Source of the DNA: Emiliania huxleyi CCMP1516 | Taxonomy: Eukaryota > Haptophyta > Isochrysidales > Noelaerhabdaceae | DNA: 64,000 nt | Reading direction: 5' to 3' | Assembly (NCBI RefSeq): GCF_000372725.1 | Contig: NW_005199770.1 | Coordinates: 852,614 to 916,613 of the forward strand | Shown: in pieces, positions 30,054 through 40,118 of the stretch | Layout of the letters: each line of letters begins with the position of its first letter | Position numbering within the stretch: position 1 is the stretch's first letter | Translations under genes and position numbers: made by a program | The notes under the pieces: generated by a model | Seen by the model: the letters and a program-made list of their open reading frames with translations, nothing else | Told to the model about the DNA's origin: nothing | The model's database searches: none

Positions 30054-30740
30054 ATGACGACCCTCGATCCCACCCGCGTGATCGACGAGGGCGAGTACTA
30101 CGGCTGGTACAAACACGACTATCAGTGGAGCCAGGGTGAGCTCGTCATCCTGCGCAAGCTAGACGGGAACGGCGACCAGATGCAGCTCAACATCTGGTGC
30201 ACGACAGGCACCGTTGGCTCGTACCTCAACCATCCGCGCCGTGGCAAGTCGCAGCTGTTCCGGCGCGACATCGACGATTACCGCGAGCTGCGCGAGGTGC
30301 TGGATAACCCTCGCGTCCACGGGTACGGTGGGTACTACGAGAGACGCGCACCGGCGCAGGCGCCGCCCGCGCGCGCTGAGCGGACAGTTCCGTGTCCCGC
30401 GTGCGGCCGGAAGTACCGCAGCATGGCGGACACCGCCCAGCACTTCGAGTCGGGCTCCTGTCCGCACTGTCCCGGCGCCGACGACGCGCGGCGCATGGCC
30501 TATGGCTACGCTCGGCAGATGGAGGCGGGCTCGGGCATGCGCTTCACCACGGGGCAGAAGCTGCTCACCTTCGACGGAGACGGCTCGCAGGAGTGGTCGT
30601 CCGGCTACACTGAGGGCGGCGACAATTACTCGTGCCCAGCGTGCGGCAAGCAGTTCCGCGCTCTCCACAGCCTGCTCTCACATACCCAATCGCGGCCGCA
30701 GTGCCAGGGGAGCAACGCGGGGCTGCTCACCTTTCGCTGA
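30054..30740 (+). CDS. C2H2-type zinc-finger protein with conserved N-terminal domain
   Basis: Intronless, 228 residues. The N-terminal part (about 1-85) is a compact domain with the conserved-looking strings YYGWYKHDYQWSQGEL, LNIWCTTGTVGSYLNHPRRG and KSQLFRRDI. I recall similar TGTV-x-HP-GK-QLFRR strings in small proteins of algae and plants, but no function is known to me. Two zinc-finger-like segments follow: CPACGRKYRSMADTAQHFES at about 113-133 (C-x2-C, His, then CPHC) and CPACGKQFRALHSLLSHTQS at about 195-215, a good C2H2 finger. Nucleic-acid binding is likely from the fingers. The start is the first ATG in frame. There is no targeting signal. Confidence 0.72.
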   Translation: MTTLDPTRVIDEGEYYGWYKHDYQWSQGELVILRKLDGNGDQMQLNIWCTTGTVGSYLNHPRRGKSQLFRRDIDDYRELREVLDNPRVHGYGGYYERRAPAQAPPARAERTVPCPACGRKYRSMADTAQHFESGSCPHCPGADDARRMAYGYARQMEAGSGMRFTTGQKLLTFDGDGSQEWSSGYTEGGDNYSCPACGKQFRALHSLLSHTQSRPQCQGSNAGLLTFR

Positions 30741-31133
30741 GCAGGGTAGGGCTGCGAGGGGCGGAGGAAGCGGCGGCTCGAGTGGCGCTGTACAGGTGCG
30801 CATGCGGCACTGTTCGTACTTCCTTTCTCGAGAGTCCTGTTTTTTGGGGACACATTGCGATACGCGAGCGCCTCGCTGGCGCAGCTGACCTGTCCATGTC
30901 TCACGGTGTACGTGTGCACGGACCCACCTTAATACTTCTCGCGCCTGCCCGTCTACGCGGAACACGCACACTGCGCGGCATACTCCAATGCACAGAGCGC
31001 CCCCTCTCTGTGGGGGTGCTGGGACACATCGTAAAGCCGTAAAACACGGTGTCTCCCCACTACTCTCTTTTCTTCGTCTCTAGGTCTTACACCAGCGAAA
31101 ATATGGCAGCGCCCGTAGTACAAGTAGCCTACT
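30741..31133. other. Convergent intergenic region
   Basis: Shared 3' flank of two convergent genes. Nothing recognised. Confidence 0.4.
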
Positions 31134-34100
31134 TCACACCTCTGCAAAGGCCACATCGCTCGTCATCAGCGTGTTGCCCCCGAAGTTCCTCCCCTCGAGG
31201 GAGATGAGGGCGTGCCGAGGAAAGTGCTCCTTGCAGGTGGGGCAGGTGAGCCCCGGCCTTTCGAGGGGGTAGAGCTTCTTTGCGCAGTCTGAGCACAACA
31301 AGTGCACGCACGGCAGCTGGGAGGAGCCCATCAGGTCCTGCGGCGCGAGGCACACGGTGCACTCGACCCGGGGAGAGAGGATGGTGCGCACGAGACGCAG
31401 CATGAAGGGGATCGTCGAACACCGCCGACCCTGCGGCGGGATGAGAGTCCCGCCAACCGGCCCATCGGGGCTCCCATGCCGCCGGCCCGAGAAGACCAGC
31501 CACGGCATTGCCGCCGCGTTGCCGCCGCGATCACGCCCGTAATACTCGCGCTCCGCCACGAAGAAGCCCTCATTGCGCGGCGTCCGCTGCACGTAGAAGA
31601 GGGTGAGCTTGTGGCGGCTGAAGGCGTGTCCGAGCACAGCAGTCTCCATCAAGTGCATAGGATCGGCGGTTGTCTCTGCGAGCCGGGTCCAGTCCACCAC
31701 CTCGTATGACGGGAGACCCGCCTCCTTGAGCTCTGCTTGCAGCCGCTCCACAAAAGTGCCCGGCTCGTGCTCGCACAGCGGCAGCGGGTCAATGTCGACG
31801 GCGACGAGGTTCTGTGGGCGGAGAGAGAGAGCGCCCCGCCTCCCTTCCACCTGCACGCCGAAACGCCGCCTGCCATCGTTGTTGTACGACAAGACTCGGC
31901 CCAGCTTGCCGTTGGGCGCGCCCTCGCTCGTGAGCCCTTGCAGCCGCACGCGCCCGCCGAGCACGGGCACGCTCCCCCTAGGCAGCAGCGCGTCCTCCGG
32001 AGGGTGCAGCGCCACCTCTTCCGCCTTGCACAAGGCCTCCAGGGCCATTCGAGCCACGTCGCAGACCTCGTCCGCCTGGAACGCCTGTGCGATGCGCATC
32101 ATGTCGCGCAACTCGTCGATCAGATCCTCCTCGCTCGCCTCGCCGGCGTCAAGGGCGGCGCGCAAGGCGTCGGCGTCGCTGGTGTGTGCCTCATCGCTGT
32201 TGCTCACGACGGACACGAGGAGGTCACTTTCGCAGACGAGGAGGTCGCCATTCACATCAAAGACACCCACCACTGTCGCCTCGGCGATCACGTCGTCAAG
32301 GGTCTCAAGCAGCTTTGCTATCTTGACCGCCCCCTTCCCGTTCAAGCGCAACGCCCACTCTCGAGCCGTGCGAGCCTCCGTCTCGTCGTCCAGCGTCGAG
32401 TGCGCCCACCGGACGGCCGAATCGGCCCCCGCCGCCACAAGCAGCGACACCACCTCATCATGGTCCGAGTTGACGGCAGCCATCAACGCGGTGTACCCCG
32501 GCCCATTGTCTTTCGACGGGCTACGGTCGAGCTCTGCCCGCGCGGCAATGAGCTTTGCCACGATCTCGCTGCGCCCCCATTCGGCGGCGGCGAGGAGCGG
32601 GGTATAGCCAGCGCCGTCCACGCCCTCCACGTCCGCCTTGGCGTCGAGCAGAATCTGCGCGCACGCGGCGCCGCGCGCATCGTGCTTGCACATGCCTGTC
32701 ATCATCAGCGCATCGCCACCGGTCTCATGCCAGCGCAGCGACACCGACGCGCCCCGCTCCAGGAGTAGGCGGACGTAGCCCGGGTTGCCGTTTTTGGCGG
32801 CGACCATGAGAGGCGTCTTTTCCGCGCCTCCTCTCCCATCCACCGTGGCCCCACTATCGAGGAGCGCTTCCAGCAGCGCCGGACCAACGCCGTCCCACAT
32901 CATCGCGTTTTCGGCGGAGTTGTCGGCGTCCTCGCCCTGTGCACCGCCAAATGAAAACAGCGATGCGATGCTCAGCAAGCAAGCCGTCTGCCCCAGCGAC
33001 GTCGCGTTTGGCACTAGATGCGTCGGCACGGGCATGTCGGGGTCAATGTCCCCGCGCGAAAGCAGCCAGCGCAGAGTGCGCGGATTTACCGTCTGCAGCG
33101 CCTCGACCACCTCCTCGCGGCTCACCGGCACCGACCCTTGCCCCTCCGCCTGCTGCTCCTCCGCCGGAGGGGCTTCCTGCAGATTGCTGCCCTTGAGCGC
33201 GATGACGCTGCCGTCGCGGAGCTGAACATTCAGGCGCCCCTTTGACATGTCGACCTCAAGAACGCGTCCCACTGCGCCGTTGAGCTCCTGCCGGGACTGA
33301 AGGCCGTGCACCGAAACCCTCGCACCCTTTGCAAACCCAGCGGCCGCCGTCGCTTGCAGCGATGCGAACCCTGCCCTGCCATCGGGTGCTGAGGAAATCA
33401 TGGCGCGAGCCCACAGCAACTCGGCCTGGATGTCCTCGCGCTTCGCGTGGTCGATTGGCTTGGTGCCGTCGGAGGCAACCACCTCAACGTCGGCACCCGC
33501 AGCCAGCAGCAACTTGACGCACTCGAGGTGGCCATAACCAACGGCCACCAGCAGTGGCGTCGCGCCGGTCTGGAAGCGCGCATTCGCGTCGGCGCCTGCG
33601 GCCAGCAGCAAGCGGAGGCACGGCGCGTGCCCCTCCTGCGCCGCCCTGTAGGCGGGGGTGGAACCATTTCTCTTGGCGCGGTTTGGATCGGCCCGTGCGT
33701 TGAGGAGCAGGCGCGTGGCCAAGGTCGCCCCTTCATGTGCGGCATTGCTGAGCAGTGTGGTGTTCTCGTCGTCCGCCTCCTCCACAGCCACGCCCGCGGC
33801 GATGAGCACGCGGGCGCAGTCGTACGCGCGTCTCGGCGAGCTCCGAGGCCCGTTCAGAAGCAGCGAGAAGCCGAGCGCCGGCAGCTGTTGAGGCCCGACG
33901 GAGTTTGCGAGCGGGAGCGCCCCTGCGCTCAGAAGCCGCTCGACGGCCACCGCCTCGCGTCCGCCACCAGTCGAAGAACGAATTGCTACGCCCAGGGGAG
34001 TCACTGGCGCCGCGGCCATGACTTGACGGCCGTGGAGCTCCATCGGGAACTGCATCGTGACCACACCGTTCGGAACCGATCCCTCGGCGAGAAGGCGATC

Positions 34101-34271
34101 AATGGCGTCGATGTCGGCGTCGCTGGCCGCCCGAACCAGCTCGGCATCCGCCGTGTCGGTCCAGCGTTGCGTCATCGCGCGCGATCCTAGACCGTAGCAG
34201 GAAGCTCGAGCCCGCCCTGGGTTCCGCCCTGAGGTGTGGGGGGCGCTCCCGCACGGCGTGTTCATGTTCAC
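31134..34271 (-). CDS. Ankyrin-repeat protein with C-terminal RING finger, probable E3 ligase
   Basis: Intronless, 1045 residues. Ankyrin repeats fill two blocks: about 45-285 (for example TPAYRAAQEGHAPCLRLLLA and TPLLVAVGYGHLECVKLLLA) and about 395-640 (TPLMVAAKNGNPGYVRLLLE and TPLLAAAEWGRSEIVAKLIA). Between and after them are two copies of an SH3-like module: RVSVHGLQSRQELNGAVGRV near 320 and RVRLQGLTSEGAPNGKLGRV near 770. A RING finger (CTVCLAP, CVHLLCSDC, CPTCKEHF) sits near 994-1030. Known: ankyrin-RING proteins such as Mind bomb or XB3 types pair substrate binding with ubiquitin transfer. A second ATG at 34175 (MTQRWTDTADAELVRA) starts nearer the ankyrin fold and may be the true start. 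No membrane segment is seen. Confidence 0.88.
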   Translation of the reverse strand: MNMNTPCGSAPHTSGRNPGRARASCYGLGSRAMTQRWTDTADAELVRAASDADIDAIDRLLAEGSVPNGVVTMQFPMELHGRQVMAAAPVTPLGVAIRSSTGGGREAVAVERLLSAGALPLANSVGPQQLPALGFSLLLNGPRSSPRRAYDCARVLIAAGVAVEEADDENTTLLSNAAHEGATLATRLLLNARADPNRAKRNGSTPAYRAAQEGHAPCLRLLLAAGADANARFQTGATPLLVAVGYGHLECVKLLLAAGADVEVVASDGTKPIDHAKREDIQAELLWARAMISSAPDGRAGFASLQATAAAGFAKGARVSVHGLQSRQELNGAVGRVLEVDMSKGRLNVQLRDGSVIALKGSNLQEAPPAEEQQAEGQGSVPVSREEVVEALQTVNPRTLRWLLSRGDIDPDMPVPTHLVPNATSLGQTACLLSIASLFSFGGAQGEDADNSAENAMMWDGVGPALLEALLDSGATVDGRGGAEKTPLMVAAKNGNPGYVRLLLERGASVSLRWHETGGDALMMTGMCKHDARGAACAQILLDAKADVEGVDGAGYTPLLAAAEWGRSEIVAKLIAARAELDRSPSKDNGPGYTALMAAVNSDHDEVVSLLVAAGADSAVRWAHSTLDDETEARTAREWALRLNGKGAVKIAKLLETLDDVIAEATVVGVFDVNGDLLVCESDLLVSVVSNSDEAHTSDADALRAALDAGEASEEDLIDELRDMMRIAQAFQADEVCDVARMALEALCKAEEVALHPPEDALLPRGSVPVLGGRVRLQGLTSEGAPNGKLGRVLSYNNDGRRRFGVQVEGRRGALSLRPQNLVAVDIDPLPLCEHEPGTFVERLQAELKEAGLPSYEVVDWTRLAETTADPMHLMETAVLGHAFSRHKLTLFYVQRTPRNEGFFVAEREYYGRDRGGNAAAMPWLVFSGRRHGSPDGPVGGTLIPPQGRRCSTIPFMLRLVRTILSPRVECTVCLAPQDLMGSSQLPCVHLLCSDCAKKLYPLERPGLTCPTCKEHFPRHALISLEGRNFGGNTLMTSDVAFAEV

Positions 34272-36817
34272 ACCGGGGGGCGAGAGCCCCGACTGCGGGC
34301 ACAGGTTTCTTCTCCTTGGAGGGTGGACTTCGGCGCGAGCTCGGGCGTCATGACCGCGCCCGTGAACAGCGCCTTGACCTTGTCCGGGGCCGACGGGCTT
34401 GACACGCCCTCGGCCTTTCCCTCGACGGCGGGGGGGAGCTTCTCTGTGCGCGCGGCCTTTGCCTTGCGGCCGCTCGACAGTTCATGGTCTCCCTCGATCA
34501 TAGTAGCGCCTCTTCACGACCAGCACGCTGTGAAATCGATTAGTCCCAACACGATCGAGGGGTCCCGTACCACGCGGAATCGGCCCTATCCAGTGCTCAA
34601 GTGCTCAAGTCCCAACAACCGTTAAGAAAACTAAAATACGCCAACGACGCACCTGATTTTTCCTTTCCGGTTTTATCATGTGTCATGACCGACCACAACC
34701 ACGTCCGCCGTGGTTGCCACTACCACGTCCGCCGTGGTTACGTTCGACTCTGGTTCCACTCTATGAGTCGCTGGTTCGATCATGAGTTGCCACAACCACG
34801 CCCGACGTGGTTGTGGTTGCCACGCCCGTTCCCCCCTGGTTCGTCAAGCGCCCGCCGTTCAAGTTCGGCGATTCATATTCATGGGGGAGCGGGGTTGATT
34901 ACCCGTGTGTAGGTGTGAACGGGGACGTGTGCTCCCTGGGTAGGGTGCCCACAGGACCCAAAAAAAGAAAGGAAAAAAGAAATGGGGGACTCCCGATCGC
35001 AGCACTTCATGTTGGATAGTCGAGATATTGAGAGTGTGACTAGGAGGGAGGGACGCTGGGGATTCTCAAAGGTATACCCTTGGAATGGCCGGATCCAGCC
35101 TTGAAAGTACGAGATCGCGCGCGCTTCGCGCACAGCACCGCCTGTTCTCCGCGGCTGTGTGACGACGCGTGCCGTGTGCCAGCAGAGTTGGGCGCGCGCG
35201 GCGCGACGGCGCCCGCGAGGGAAGGCGCGGGTGCAGCGGCCGCCGGCGGCCGTACCGCTCGCCAGCCAGCGCAGCAGCGGCCAGCGCAGCGGCCGCCGGC
35301 GCAGCAGCCAGAGCAGCCGGTGCGCGCCTTGCGAGGCGAGTACTGCCGTCCGGCAGCCTTGAGGCGGCCGGGCGGCAGTACTCGTTCGAACTTTGCGAGC
35401 CGTGCGCGCGCCGAGGCGCCCGCGGCGCGCGCCCGCCCGGCTGCCAGTAGGAGGCGGCGCAATATGGCCTATAGTACAGCCCTTAGGAGGAGGAAGAGGC
35501 TGGCTGGCAGTGCTGTATGCCGCCGAGGGGCAGTTTTGGGGTGCTGTCACGGGCCCAGGGGGCTGCAGAAGGCGTCCGCAACCGGGACAACCCGCCCCCC
35601 CAGTCGAGGCCGGTCGAAGCCCACTTGGGAGCAGCCATGAGGAGTCCTCTTGGTGCTCCTCGCGGCCGTTGGAATGGCGAGCGCGCGCCGATGGGGGGGG
35701 GGGGGGGGGTCTTGCTTGCTCCACACCGAGCGCCATCGGTCCGGACCGGTGCTCCCACCGAGGGTCGGCTTGCACAAGGTCTGTGCCGCGGGCGCTCGGC
35801 GCCAAGTGCAGTGTCACGCTCGTGCTCGCGCGTGACAAACCGGGGAACCCTCGTTTCCTATGTACTCGGTCCCCCAACGGAAGAGGCCTCGCTCCTGTTG
35901 GAACAATCCAACATCAGATTTGCCTCGTGCGTCCCTTTTTGAGCCGCAAAGCTATTTTCTTTTGGGTCCTGTGGGCACCCTACCCTGGGAACGAGCAGCC
36001 GGCTCCTACCCAGATAGGGGGTCTGTCCGCACTGGCTGGCCCCTATGCAATAGGTAGGTAGGTCCGCTTTTGACCGCCCCAGAGGGCCCCGCAATAGGTA
36101 GGTAGGTGGTGGTGGTGGGGGTGGGGGTGGGGGTGTTGGGGGGGAGGGGTTTAAAAAACCGCTTCGCTCGCGCGGGAGACGGCTAGCCGCGAACGGGCCA
36201 TGCCAGACGAGTCGCCTGCGGCTGGGACGCCAGCCGAGACGGGTGCGGCGGCGGCGCCCGCGGAGCCTATTCACAGAACACTCGCTTGCTTTTTTTTCGC
36301 TCCAGTCCTGCGGATCTTCAATAGTAGACCGGAGGGCTACGAAGCCTTCACACTCCAAGGGGTTGTTCACAGAAAGGCTAAACGGGTATTTTTCGCTTCG
36401 CTGCGCGGCCCCGCAATAGGTAGGTAGGTGGGGCACGCGGAGCCTGGCGGTTGGCGCCCGCAATAGGTAGGTAGGTAGGGCGTTTTGGCGCGACTCAGTG
36501 TGGACAGACCCCCTATCTGGGTAGGAGCCGGAACCCTGTCCCTTCCCCTTGTCGGGTTCCGTTGGGGGAGGATCGCGTTGGGGCACGTGGGCTGACGGCG
36601 GTGACGGCGCGGGGTCCCCGTCGCAGGTCGGATGTCGTACACTCTCTGTTCTGGCCAGACTGGGGCGCGAGGAGGTGGATGGTGGTGGGCGACAGCACAA
36701 TGGGCTGTGCGGCGTACACGTGGTCGTGGAGTACCTCTCCGTTCTCGCCCCGCGGGCGGCTGCTGTGTGTGCTGTCCCTCGTCCGAACCGAGCCCGACTC
36801 CTTTTTTTGTCCACATC
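34272..36817. repeat. Repeat-rich intergenic patchwork
   Basis: Contains copy 3 of the dispersed repeat (34551-34608) and palindromic units around AACCACGTCCGCCGTGGTTG (34690-34825). Also present are an inverted pair 34941-34960 / 35966-35985, an 18-bp imperfect hairpin at 35337-35387, and an inverted pair 36001-36033 / 36497-36529 (32 of 33 matching). Four copies of GCAATAGGTAGGTAGGT lie inside or near the last pair. No credible gene. Confidence 0.8.
34551..34608 (+). repeat. Copy 3 of the 55-58 bp dispersed repeat
   Basis: Matches 10391-10449 almost base for base, and the reverse complement of 6378-6435. Confidence 0.9.
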
Positions 36818-37717
36818 TTACCGCCTCAGGCAGTCACGCGTCACGGCAGTCCTGGGGCAGGGGGCAGCAGCCCACTCTGGGGGGGCGATAGCCGACAGGC
36901 GGCCATCCTGCGACAGCAAGGCTCGTCTGCGCGTGAGCCACCTGGCCGCCTTGGAGCTTGCGCGCTTCCCGTGGTAGAAGAACGATCCGGGCCGGTGCGT
37001 GCCCCAGAAGTCGTGAATGTTTAGCGGCGTGGTCGTCGGGATCAAGCACACGCCGGCGCGAGACCTTTTGTTGTGAGGCATCTGCAGGGTGGCCATTGCG
37101 GTGACGTAGCAGTCGTCGAGCCGCGAGTAGTGGCCGGGCTGCAAGCTGCTTGGACGCGGCAGTGGCTGTGCCGGGCATCTCAGGGGTGGCTGTGCGCCAA
37201 GTCTGCGGGCAATCCAAGCCGTGAGCACAAATTGCAGCGCAATTTGATCCGCACCGAAGCGGCAGATCTCGTACTCCTTTTGGCGCGCGAGCCAATCGGC
37301 GACGACCTCGATGGCATCGGCCGATTTGCGCAAGAGGAGCACGCCCGTGTTGAGTTCCCTCCGCCCATCCTGCGCGATTAGGAAGCACGGCTCTGAGTCG
37401 CTCGAGTTTGTCGGAAGGAGAGCTCGGAGGTCGTCTCCCAGAGCAGAGTCCTCCGCGGGGGTCACGTCCGCATCGACAAATAGGAGCCAATCGCCCTCCC
37501 GCAGCGATGGGCCACGGAGCTCGCGAAGAATGTGCTCCACCTTCCAGGTGTAGGCGCAGCTCGCGTTTCGCGCAAAGCGCTGCGGCACAGAGTCAGCGAG
37601 CTGGACCTGTCGGTACTCGTACCCATGGAGCTGGGAAAAAACCTGGATCGCCCGCACCGCGTCGCGATAGGTCGCGAACAGCTTCCCGTGCGCCACCTGC
37701 AGCACCGTCGCCCTCAT
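36818..37717 (-). CDS. Glycosyltransferase with DxD motif (GT34 / GMA12-MNN10-like)
   Basis: Intronless, 299 residues. A nucleotide-sugar transferase core is visible: an early YRQVQLADSVPQRF segment, then WLLFVDADVTPAEDS with the Asp-x-Asp metal site (about residue 92), ELNTGVLLLRKSADAIEV (about 150) and a RFGADQIALQFVL helix. HDFWGTH and a C-terminal FFYHG resemble the late His of galactosyl/mannosyl transferases. Known members add hexoses to glycans in the Golgi with Mn2+. The N-terminus (MRATVLQVAHGK) begins inside the fold and lacks a signal anchor, so either an upstream exon is missing or the protein is soluble. The donor sugar is unknown. Low-complexity tail LRR at the end. Confidence 0.75.
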   Translation of the reverse strand: MRATVLQVAHGKLFATYRDAVRAIQVFSQLHGYEYRQVQLADSVPQRFARNASCAYTWKVEHILRELRGPSLREGDWLLFVDADVTPAEDSALGDDLRALLPTNSSDSEPCFLIAQDGRRELNTGVLLLRKSADAIEVVADWLARQKEYEICRFGADQIALQFVLTAWIARRLGAQPPLRCPAQPLPRPSSLQPGHYSRLDDCYVTAMATLQMPHNKRSRAGVCLIPTTTPLNIHDFWGTHRPGSFFYHGKRASSKAARWLTRRRALLSQDGRLSAIAPPEWAAAPCPRTAVTRDCLRR

Positions 37718-38237
37718 TCAGTTGCGATGGGGCTCCTGTCGAGAGGCGAGGGGCTCCTGTCGAGCGGAGGAGGAGGACGCGCGCAGAAAGTTCGAAGAGC
37801 GGCGAAGAGTAAATTCTTTTTTCTCCGTTCGGTGTCCAGTCCGAGCCTGGCTGTTCTTCACCTTTCTACCTACCTACCTGTACCTGTGTGTGAGAGAGAG
37901 ATTCTTTCTACCTGTGTTGTATTAGTGCCATGTGTGTATGTCGGAAGGTACAGTCAGGCTCGGACTGGACACACACGTGAAGAAAGATAATAAAAATCTC
38001 TCTCACACGTGCCAATTTTGAGCTTCAGCTGGGGCTCCCGTTCACACTACTCGTGTCTGGCCTTTTCTCGGGGCCGCGCCTGCGGCGCGCCGTGGTTTCT
38101 TAGATTTTCGCGGAAATCGCTTGGTAGGGTTTCTTAATGCGACGCTTTCTTTATAATGCCCGCAAGTACACGCACAATTCTTTTTCTCGCCGTCGCGCCG
38201 ACGACGGAACTCCTCTCCGGCCTGTGCACACGGCGGG
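37718..38237. other. Intergenic with a MITE-like inverted repeat
   Basis: An inverted pair, 37831-37852 and 37951-37972 (21 of 22 matching), bounds a 142-bp unit rich in CTACCTACC and GTGTGAGAGAGAG. A related left half recurs at 55392-55430. Confidence 0.7.
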
Positions 38238-39290
38238 ATGGCGGCGCCCAGAACAACAGAGTGCAAGCTCGTGTTGGCGCGCAGCTGACCCCGCGCCCGC
38301 GCGCGCCCCGCGGGCTCACCCGCACCTCCGCTTGCCTGCCCGCAGCTGGGCGACTCCAACGTCGGGAAGAGCTGCCTCGTCAACCGGTTCGTTAAGAACC
38401 AGTTCAACACAGAGCACCCGACGACCGTCGGCGCCGCATTCCTGCAGTCTCCCGTGCCGCTCGACGACTCGGACGACAAGATCCAGTTTGGGATCTGGGA
38501 CACAGCTGGCTCAGAGAGGTACAAGGCGCTCGCGCCGATGTACTACCGGGGGGCAGAGGCGGCGATCGTGGTGTACGACATCACGTCGTTCGAGTCGTTC
38601 GAGGGCGCGAAGAGCTGGGCGCGCCACGCCTCCGCCGCCCCCCGCCGCGCCCTCCTCCGCCACAGCCGCCTCCTCCTCCGCCACCGCGACTTGCGCCTCC
38701 CCGCCACCGCCTTTGCCGCCCGCCTGGAGCAGGTGCACGACCTTAAGCTCTACGGGCAGCCGCACGTGGTGATCGCTCTTGCCGCGAACAAGAGCGACCT
38801 GGAGCAGTACCGCGTGGTGACGACACAGGAGGGGCAGGCGTACGCGCGAGAAAACGAGATGTCCTACTTTGAGACGTCGGCGAAGACGGGGCACAACGTG
38901 CGGCGGATGTTCGTCGACCTGGCGCAGTGCGTGCCGCGCAAGGTGCGGCTGGCGGCCTCTTCTCTCTCCTCTCCCCCTCGCGCCGCTTCTCTCCTCGCCT
39001 CTTCTCTCCTCGCCTCTTCTCTCCTCGCCTCTTCCCTGGCCGCCTCGCCTCGCCTCGCCTCTCCTCTCCTCTCCTCTCCTCGCCTCCCTCTTTTTGCCAG
39101 CAGAGCACTCCGCCTCCCACAGCCACACGCAAGTGCTCAGAGCCACAGCCGACTCGTCCTCCCCGGCCGCGCCTCTCGCCCACTCGCCTGCTCACCCCCA
39201 CGCCCGCCCGCTCCGCCGCAGGACGCGCTCTCTTCGAGCACCAAGCTGGACGATGCCAAGGGCGGCGGCGGGAAGGGGTGCGCCTGTTGA
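38238..39290 (+). CDS. Rab5-like small GTPase, four exons
   Basis: Exons 38238-38276, 38346-38618, 38733-38942 and 39222-39290 give 196 residues. The GTPase motifs are complete only after splicing: CKLVL + LGDSNVGKSCLV (P-loop across intron 1), TTVGAAF (switch I Thr), WDTAGSERY (switch II), NKSDLE and ETSAKTG. FESFEGAKSW + VHDLKLYG matches the Rab5 pattern. The C-terminus GGGGKGCAC carries a Cys-x-Cys prenylation site, so the protein should be geranylgeranylated and membrane-bound, most likely on early endosomes. Introns 1 and 2 have GC donors. Introns 2 (114 nt) and 3 (279 nt) are multiples of three without stops, so the unspliced frame stays open. Intron 3 is a CTCTCCTCGCCT-type repeat. Confidence 0.92.
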
Positions 39291-40118
39291 GCGCAGCTGC
39301 TCCCCGCGCAGATGGCGGACGCGCGGCGGGCGCGGCGGGCGCGGCGGGCTTCGCAGGCGGCGGGCCTGGCGGGTTTGGTCGGCCTGGCTTGGCGGCTGGG
39401 CGGCGGCCTTGGTGGCTAGGCGCGGGGCACCGGTGTGGTGTGGGGGAGGAGGAGGTGGCGTGGCGGGGGAGAGAGGCGGGAGAGAGAGGGGCGCCACTGC
39501 GGGAGGATGCTCCACTCGCTCCCCTCCCTCGCCCGGCCCCTCCCCTCGCTCCAGCCATGCTCGTGCATGCTCTGCGGCAGCGGAGAGAGACGCACCCGCA
39601 TCAGCTCCACTCGGCACTCCACACTCTCCACACAGTCCACTGCTGCTCTCCTCTCTTACACGGCGCCCCCGCGGCCGTTCCCTCTCTACGTGTGTCGTGT
39701 GCTGCTGTAAAGTGAGTTGTTATAGTATTCAGCATCAGAATCTAGGAGCGCGAGTTAGTAGTTTTTTATTAACGAGACGCGGAAAAATAAAAATAAAAAA
39801 AACACTGTCGGTGTGATCTCTGTGCGTCCCTGTGAACGTGTGAGGACACTGCTCACTGGGATCACGCACACGCCACACGGTGGCGCCGGAGAGCCCTCTC
39901 TCCCCCATGACGTCGTATGAGCGATGGGAGATAAAAACGAAAGGTCGAAAGCTCCGACACAGCGATCGGCCGCCTGCGATGCCGGATGCGGACTGTGGCC
40001 TCGCTGTTGCCTCGCAGCCTCACAGCCCGCTCCAAGCCCCGTCGCGCGCCCCAAAAAAGGCCCGAGATCACACCTCGGAGATCACCCGAGATCCCTCCAG
40101 GCGGCCAGCGGCCGGAGG
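39291..40118. other. Convergent intergenic region
   Basis: G-rich then C-rich low-complexity blocks to about 39720, then an A-rich stretch (39775-39805). A CCGAGATC-type decamer cluster lies at 40060-40095, just 3' of the trigger-factor stop. No gene is seen. Confidence 0.4.
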
